From contig NZ_CP102480.1 in the NCBI RefSeq assembly GCF_024662015.1, forward strand, positions 1,522,501-1,586,500: a DNA stretch of 64,000 nucleotides. The letters are read 5' to 3'. Below, in pieces: positions 60,418 to 64,000 of this stretch. How positions within the stretch are numbered: the first letter of the stretch is position 1; each line of letters starts with the position of its first letter. Position numbers and translations under genes: made by a program. Below the pieces are notes generated by a model that was not told where the DNA came from, made no database searches, and saw only the letters and a program-made list of their open reading frames with translations. This stretch comes from Nisaea acidiphila. GTDB taxonomy: Bacteria > Pseudomonadota > Alphaproteobacteria > Thalassobaculales > Thalassobaculaceae.

Positions 60418-62151
60418 CTAGTCCGCCAGTTCGAGATCGGCGATGGCCTCGTGCGAGAGCACCTCGAGTTTCGGCATCAAGTCGAGCAGATGCCGCGAAT
60501 AGTCGTGCTGCGGAGACTGGAAGAGCGCCTCGGTTTCCGCAACCTCCAGCAGCTTGCCGTGCCGCATCACCCCGACCCGGTCGCACATCTGGCGGATCAC
60601 CGGCAGGTCGTGGCTGATGAACAGCATGGTGAGGCCGAGTTCCGCCTGCAGGTCTTTCAGCAGGTTCAGGATCTGCGCCTGGATCGAGACATCGAGCGCG
60701 GAGGTCGGCTCGTCGCAGATCAGGAAACGCGGGCGGGTGGCAAGGGCGCGGGCGATGGAGATGCGCTGGCGCTGGCCGCCGGAAAACTCGTGCGGATATT
60801 TCCGCGCCGCCTCGGCACCGAGGCCGACATGCTCCAGAAGGTCCATGACGATCTGCCGCGTCTCCGCACCGCCTGAGGCGAGGCCATGGAAGCGGATCGG
60901 CTCGGCGACGATGTCCAGCACCTTCATGCGCGGGTTCAGCGAGGAATAGGGATCCTGGAAAATCATCTGCATCTGGCGTCGGTAGCGGTCCATCTCGGTC
61001 TCGCTCTCCACCTGCGTCAGATCCGCACCCGCGAAATGGATGTGGCCGCCGGCCGGTTTGTAGAGACCCGCGATGGCCCGCGCGATGGTCGACTTGCCGC
61101 TGCCGCTCTCGCCGACGAGACCGAAGACCTCGCCCTGGCGGATCTCGAAGGAGACATGGTCGACCGCGTCCAGATAGATCCGGTTCTTCCGTAAGAGGCT
61201 GAAACGGGTCAGGAAGCGGACATGCAAGTCCTCGACCCGGAGCAGGTCGCCCTCCGCCGAGACATCGGAGCGGCCTTCGCCGAGCCAGTGGGTGGCGACG
61301 TCGATGCTGTCCCTCCGGTCGCCCGCGCTCTCGATATATTCGACCACCGGGAAGCGGGCGAGGCGGACATCGGGCCGCGGCACGGCGCTGATCAGGCTCT
61401 TGGTATATTCGTGGTCGGGATCGCCGAGGATCTTCGCCGTCGGCCCCTCTTCGACGAGGCGGGAGCGATACATCACCGCGACCCGGTCCGTGACGTCCGC
61501 GATCACCCCCATATCGTGGGTGATCAGTATCATGCCGACCGAGCGCTCCCGGCAGAGTTCCCGCATCAGCTCGAGGATCTGCGCCTGGATCGAGACATCC
61601 AGCGCCGTCGTCGGCTCGTCCGCTATGATCACTTCGGGATCGGCGCAGAGCGCGAGCGCGATCACAACGCGCTGGCGCATGCCGCCGGAGAATTGATGCG
61701 GATACTGCTTGATGCGGACATCCGGGTCCGGGATGCCGACGCGGTCGAGCAATGCCACGGCGCTGGCCCGCGCCTCGTCGTCACTCTGTTTCAGATGGAG
61801 CTGGATGGTTTCCATCAACTGCTGCTCTACCGTCTGTAGCGGATTGAGCGAGGTCAGTGGGTCCTGGAAGATCATCCCAATGCGTTTGCCGCGGATCGAA
61901 CGGAGCGCATCCTCGTCCAGCCCGTCGATCCGCTCGCCCTTGAGATAGATCTCGCCGCCGGCAAGCCGCCCCGGCGGCTCCAGAAGGCCGATCACCGCAT
62001 TGCCGATGGTCGATTTCCCCGCCCCGGATTCGCCGACGACGCCGAGGATCTCTCCCGGTTCGACCGAGAGACTGACCTCGCGCACCGCGGTGAAGACGCC
62101 GCGCCGCGTCGGGAACTCAACCGTCATGTTCTTGATATCGAGCAGGCTCAT
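60418..62151 (-). CDS. Fused double-ATPase (DppD-DppF type) of second peptide ABC transporter
   Basis: A 577-residue protein with two ATP-binding domains: 'GESGAGKST', 'FSGGMRQRV', '[12 protein letters not shown]' in the first half and 'GESGSGKST', '[10 protein letters not shown]', '[12 protein letters not shown]' in the second. The linker around 275-305 is acidic. Both Walker B sites have the usual proline, unlike the first fused ATPase in this window. It follows its DppC-type permease by 7 bases. Confidence 0.93.
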   Translation of the reverse strand: MSLLDIKNMTVEFPTRRGVFTAVREVSLSVEPGEILGVVGESGAGKSTIGNAVIGLLEPPGRLAGGEIYLKGERIDGLDEDALRSIRGKRIGMIFQDPLTSLNPLQTVEQQLMETIQLHLKQSDDEARASAVALLDRVGIPDPDVRIKQYPHQFSGGMRQRVVIALALCADPEVIIADEPTTALDVSIQAQILELMRELCRERSVGMILITHDMGVIADVTDRVAVMYRSRLVEEGPTAKILGDPDHEYTKSLISAVPRPDVRLARFPVVEYIESAGDRRDSIDVATHWLGEGRSDVSAEGDLLRVEDLHVRFLTRFSLLRKNRIYLDAVDHVSFEIRQGEVFGLVGESGSGKSTIARAIAGLYKPAGGHIHFAGADLTQVESETEMDRYRRQMQMIFQDPYSSLNPRMKVLDIVAEPIRFHGLASGGAETRQIVMDLLEHVGLGAEAARKYPHEFSGGQRQRISIARALATRPRFLICDEPTSALDVSIQAQILNLLKDLQAELGLTMLFISHDLPVIRQMCDRVGVMRHGKLLEVAETEALFQSPQHDYSRHLLDLMPKLEVLSHEAIADLELAD

Positions 62152-62158
62152 GGGACGG

Positions 62159-63097
62159 TCACCGGAGTTTCGGGTTGAGCGTGTCGCGCAGCCAGTCGCC
62201 GAGCAGGTTCACGGCGAGCACGAGCACGACGAGCGCGATGGCCGGGAAGAAGGTGATCCACCAGAGCCCGGAGAACAGATACTCGTTGCCGACCCGGATC
62301 AGCGTACCGAGCGACGGGGTGGTCGGCGGCACGCCCTGGCCGAGGAAGCTGAGCGTCGCCTCGGCGATGATCGCCAGCGCGAGACCGATGGTGGCCAGCA
62401 CCAGCACCGGCCGCATCACGTTCGGCACGATATGGCGGGCCATGATCAGGTAAGGACGCAGGCCGATGACCCGAGCCGCCTGGATGTATTCCTTCTTTGC
62501 CTCCACCAGCGTCGCGCCGCGCGCCACGCGGGCGAATTGCGGCCAGTCGCTGAGCCCGATGGCGAGGATCACGACATAGATCGCAAGCTCGTCCCTGAGT
62601 TCCGGCGGCAGCACGGAGCGCAGAATGCCGTTAATCAGGATCGCGGTCAGGATACCCGGGATGGTGAGCTGGATGTCGGCAAGGCGCATGATCAGGGTCT
62701 CGAACCAGCCGCCGACATAGCCGCTGATCACCCCCAGCATCACACCGAGGAACATGCCGAAGAAGACCGCGGCGAAGCCGACCATGAGCGAGATGCGGCC
62801 GCCATAGAGAATGGTCGAGAGCATGTCGCGGCCCTGGTTGTCGGTTCCGAGCAGATAGGCCGGATCGCCGCCCGCCTCCCAGAAGGGCGGTTTCTTGCCG
62901 TCCCAGAGCGAGATCTGCGCCGGATCGAACGGATCGAACGGCGCGATCAGCGGCGCCGCCAGCGAGGACAGCACCATGATCGCGGTGACCAGCGCGGCGG
63001 TCATCGCGAGCGGCGAATGGAAGAAGGAATAGGCGATGTCGTTGTCGTTCAGACGCGCCCAGAGCGACGGTTTCGTCTCGTCCCGTTCGAGCGCCAT
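62159..63097 (-). CDS. Peptide ABC transporter permease, DppC type (second system)
   Basis: A 312-residue permease. 'LGTDNQGRDMLSTILYGGRI' is the DppC hallmark, and the EAA loop is 'EYIQAARVIGLRPYLIMARH' with 'IVPNVMRPVLVL'. The start at 63097 (MALERDET) lies 2 bases from the stop of the DppB-type gene; a longer frame to 63268 runs inside that gene and is not used. A periplasmic loop of about 35 residues before the hallmark is longer than usual. Confidence 0.92.
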   Translation of the reverse strand: MALERDETKPSLWARLNDNDIAYSFFHSPLAMTAALVTAIMVLSSLAAPLIAPFDPFDPAQISLWDGKKPPFWEAGGDPAYLLGTDNQGRDMLSTILYGGRISLMVGFAAVFFGMFLGVMLGVISGYVGGWFETLIMRLADIQLTIPGILTAILINGILRSVLPPELRDELAIYVVILAIGLSDWPQFARVARGATLVEAKKEYIQAARVIGLRPYLIMARHIVPNVMRPVLVLATIGLALAIIAEATLSFLGQGVPPTTPSLGTLIRVGNEYLFSGLWWITFFPAIALVVLVLAVNLLGDWLRDTLNPKLR

Positions 63098-63099
63098 GA

Positions 63100-64000
63100 T
63101 CAGTGCCCTTCCTCGGCCCGCAGCCGCGGGTCGATGACAAAGTAGAGAATGTCGACGATGAGGTTGATGGTGACGAAGACCAGGGCGACGAAACAGAGAT
63201 AGGCCGCCATGATCGGGACATCGACGAAATCCACCGCCTGGATGAACATGAGCCCGGTCCCCGGCCACTGGAACACCGTCTCGGTGATCAGCGAGAAGGC
63301 GATCAGGCCGCCGATATTGAGGCCGATGATGGTGATGACCGGCACCAGGGTGTTCTTCAGCGCGTGGCTGTAATTGATCCGGTTCTCCGGCAGACCGCGG
63401 GCCCGGGCGAACTTGATGAAGTCGGTGCGCATGATCTCCAGCATCTCCGCGCGGACGAGACGCAGGATCATGGTCACCTGGAAAAGACTGAGGGTCAGAG
63501 CCGGCAGCAGGATGCTGCGCCAGCCGTCGATGGTGAGGAAACTGGTCTTCCAGCCGCCGAGCTCCACAGTCCCGGCACGTCCGGATGACGGCAGCACGCC
63601 CATATTCACTGCGAAAATGTAGATCAGGCTGATGCCGATGATGAAGGTCGGCAGACTGACGCCGACAAGGGAGACGGTCAGCACCGCCTTGCTGATCCAG
63701 CTTGTGCGGTTGATCCCCGTGAACACGCCGAGCGGGATGCCGAGCCCGAGCGCGATGATCGCGGAAACGAAGACCAGCTCAAGGGTCGCCGGGATGCGTT
63801 CGGCGATCATCTCCGTCACCGACCGCTTGGTCCGGTAGGAAATCCCGAATTCGCCCCGGACCGCGTTCTGCATGAAGCGCGCGTACTGGACGAAGAACGG
63901 ATCTTCCAGTCCCAGCACCTCGCGGATCCGCTGCCGGTCTTCCAGCGTGGCTTCCTGGCCCACCATATTGTCGACCGGATCGCCGACATAATTGAACAGG
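63100..64000 (-). CDS. Peptide ABC transporter permease, DppB type (second system), 5' end missing
   Basis: About 300 residues of a permease, open through the right window edge, so the N-terminal membrane helix lies outside. Visible hallmarks are 'FGISYRTKRSVTEMIAERIP' and the EAA loop 'DFIKFARARGLPENRINYSH' with 'ALKNTLVPVITIIG'. An internal ATG at 63966 is unlikely to be the start because DppB proteins need about 45 more N-terminal residues. The binding-protein gene of this importer is probably just outside the window. Confidence 0.9.
   Translation of the reverse strand, partial: LFNYVGDPVDNMVGQEATLEDRQRIREVLGLEDPFFVQYARFMQNAVRGEFGISYRTKRSVTEMIAERIPATLELVFVSAIIALGLGIPLGVFTGINRTSWISKAVLTVSLVGVSLPTFIIGISLIYIFAVNMGVLPSSGRAGTVELGGWKTSFLTIDGWRSILLPALTLSLFQVTMILRLVRAEMLEIMRTDFIKFARARGLPENRINYSHALKNTLVPVITIIGLNIGGLIAFSLITETVFQWPGTGLMFIQAVDFVDVPIMAAYLCFVALVFVTINLIVDILYFVIDPRLRAEEGH

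Noticed and set aside
1-64000. tRNA, rRNA, prophage or insertion sequence
   Set aside because: No cloverleaf, rRNA segment, integrase or transposase motif was recognised on either strand by eye; a covariance-model search would be needed to exclude small RNAs.

Overview
The window is a gene-dense, high-GC chromosomal segment of an alphaproteobacterium. A Rhodospirillales-like, probably marine, heterotroph is the best guess. This rests on the F0 ATP synthase operon with separate b and b' subunits and no F1 genes beside it, the petABC bc1 operon, a complete ccmABCDEFGHI locus, several peptide and amino-acid ABC importers, and the neighbourhood mutY-dciA-dsbA-smc-atpIBEGF. No rRNA, tRNA, transposase, integrase or CRISPR array was seen.

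Layout: 1-2783 holds two tandem TPR/glycosyltransferase-like genes, the first cut by the window edge. 2785-7609 holds a DMT exporter, a GNAT acetyltransferase and a basic amino-acid ABC importer (ATPase, binding protein, two permeases). 7663-15046 is the complete System I cytochrome c maturation locus, with overlapping genes. 15432-20956 carries a CoA-transferase, a crotonase, a sulfotransferase, an amidase and a HAD phosphatase, with palindromic repeats. 20987-25250 carries a TPR protein, mtnP and petABC with a good promoter and terminator. The bc1 complex contains cytochrome c1, a client of the ccm machinery.

25754-32645 is the unusual region. It looks more AT-rich than its surroundings. 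Six consecutive plus-strand genes appear to form a CsgG/HfaB-dependent surface-protein export system related to the Caulobacter holdfast anchor (hfaA-hfaB-hfaD). They encode a mini two-repeat secreted protein, an HfaA-like small protein, a CsgG/HfaB-like lipoprotein with a C-terminal peptidoglycan-binding domain, a 980-residue HfaD-like protein with about 21 tandem 37-residue repeats, a secreted YbjN-like protein and a lipoprotein. The three putative substrates share a Cys/IG[SN][IV]/Cys element near their C termini. This is the best candidate here for an undescribed system.

32729-38693 holds an acetolactate synthase-like enzyme, a TetR regulator, a peroxiredoxin-like protein, and an LpxL-type acyltransferase convergent with an MsbA-type exporter. 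38935-46038 is an oligopeptide ABC importer (Tat-exported binding protein, two permeases, fused double ATPase) followed by a CocE/NonD-type hydrolase. 46046-47890 is a chemoreceptor. 48063-50769 is the F0 operon with promoter and terminator. 50850-60345 holds smc, a DsbA-like protein, dciA, mutY, purH, a second DMT exporter and a YgfZ-type folate-binding protein. 60418-64000 is a second peptide ABC importer, again with a fused double ATPase, cut off by the window end.

Coding was chosen by family recognition, Shine-Dalgarno placement and operon spacing. Many genes here have long open frames on their opposite strand because of the high GC content; these were discarded. All family names come from motif recognition by eye, not from database searches.
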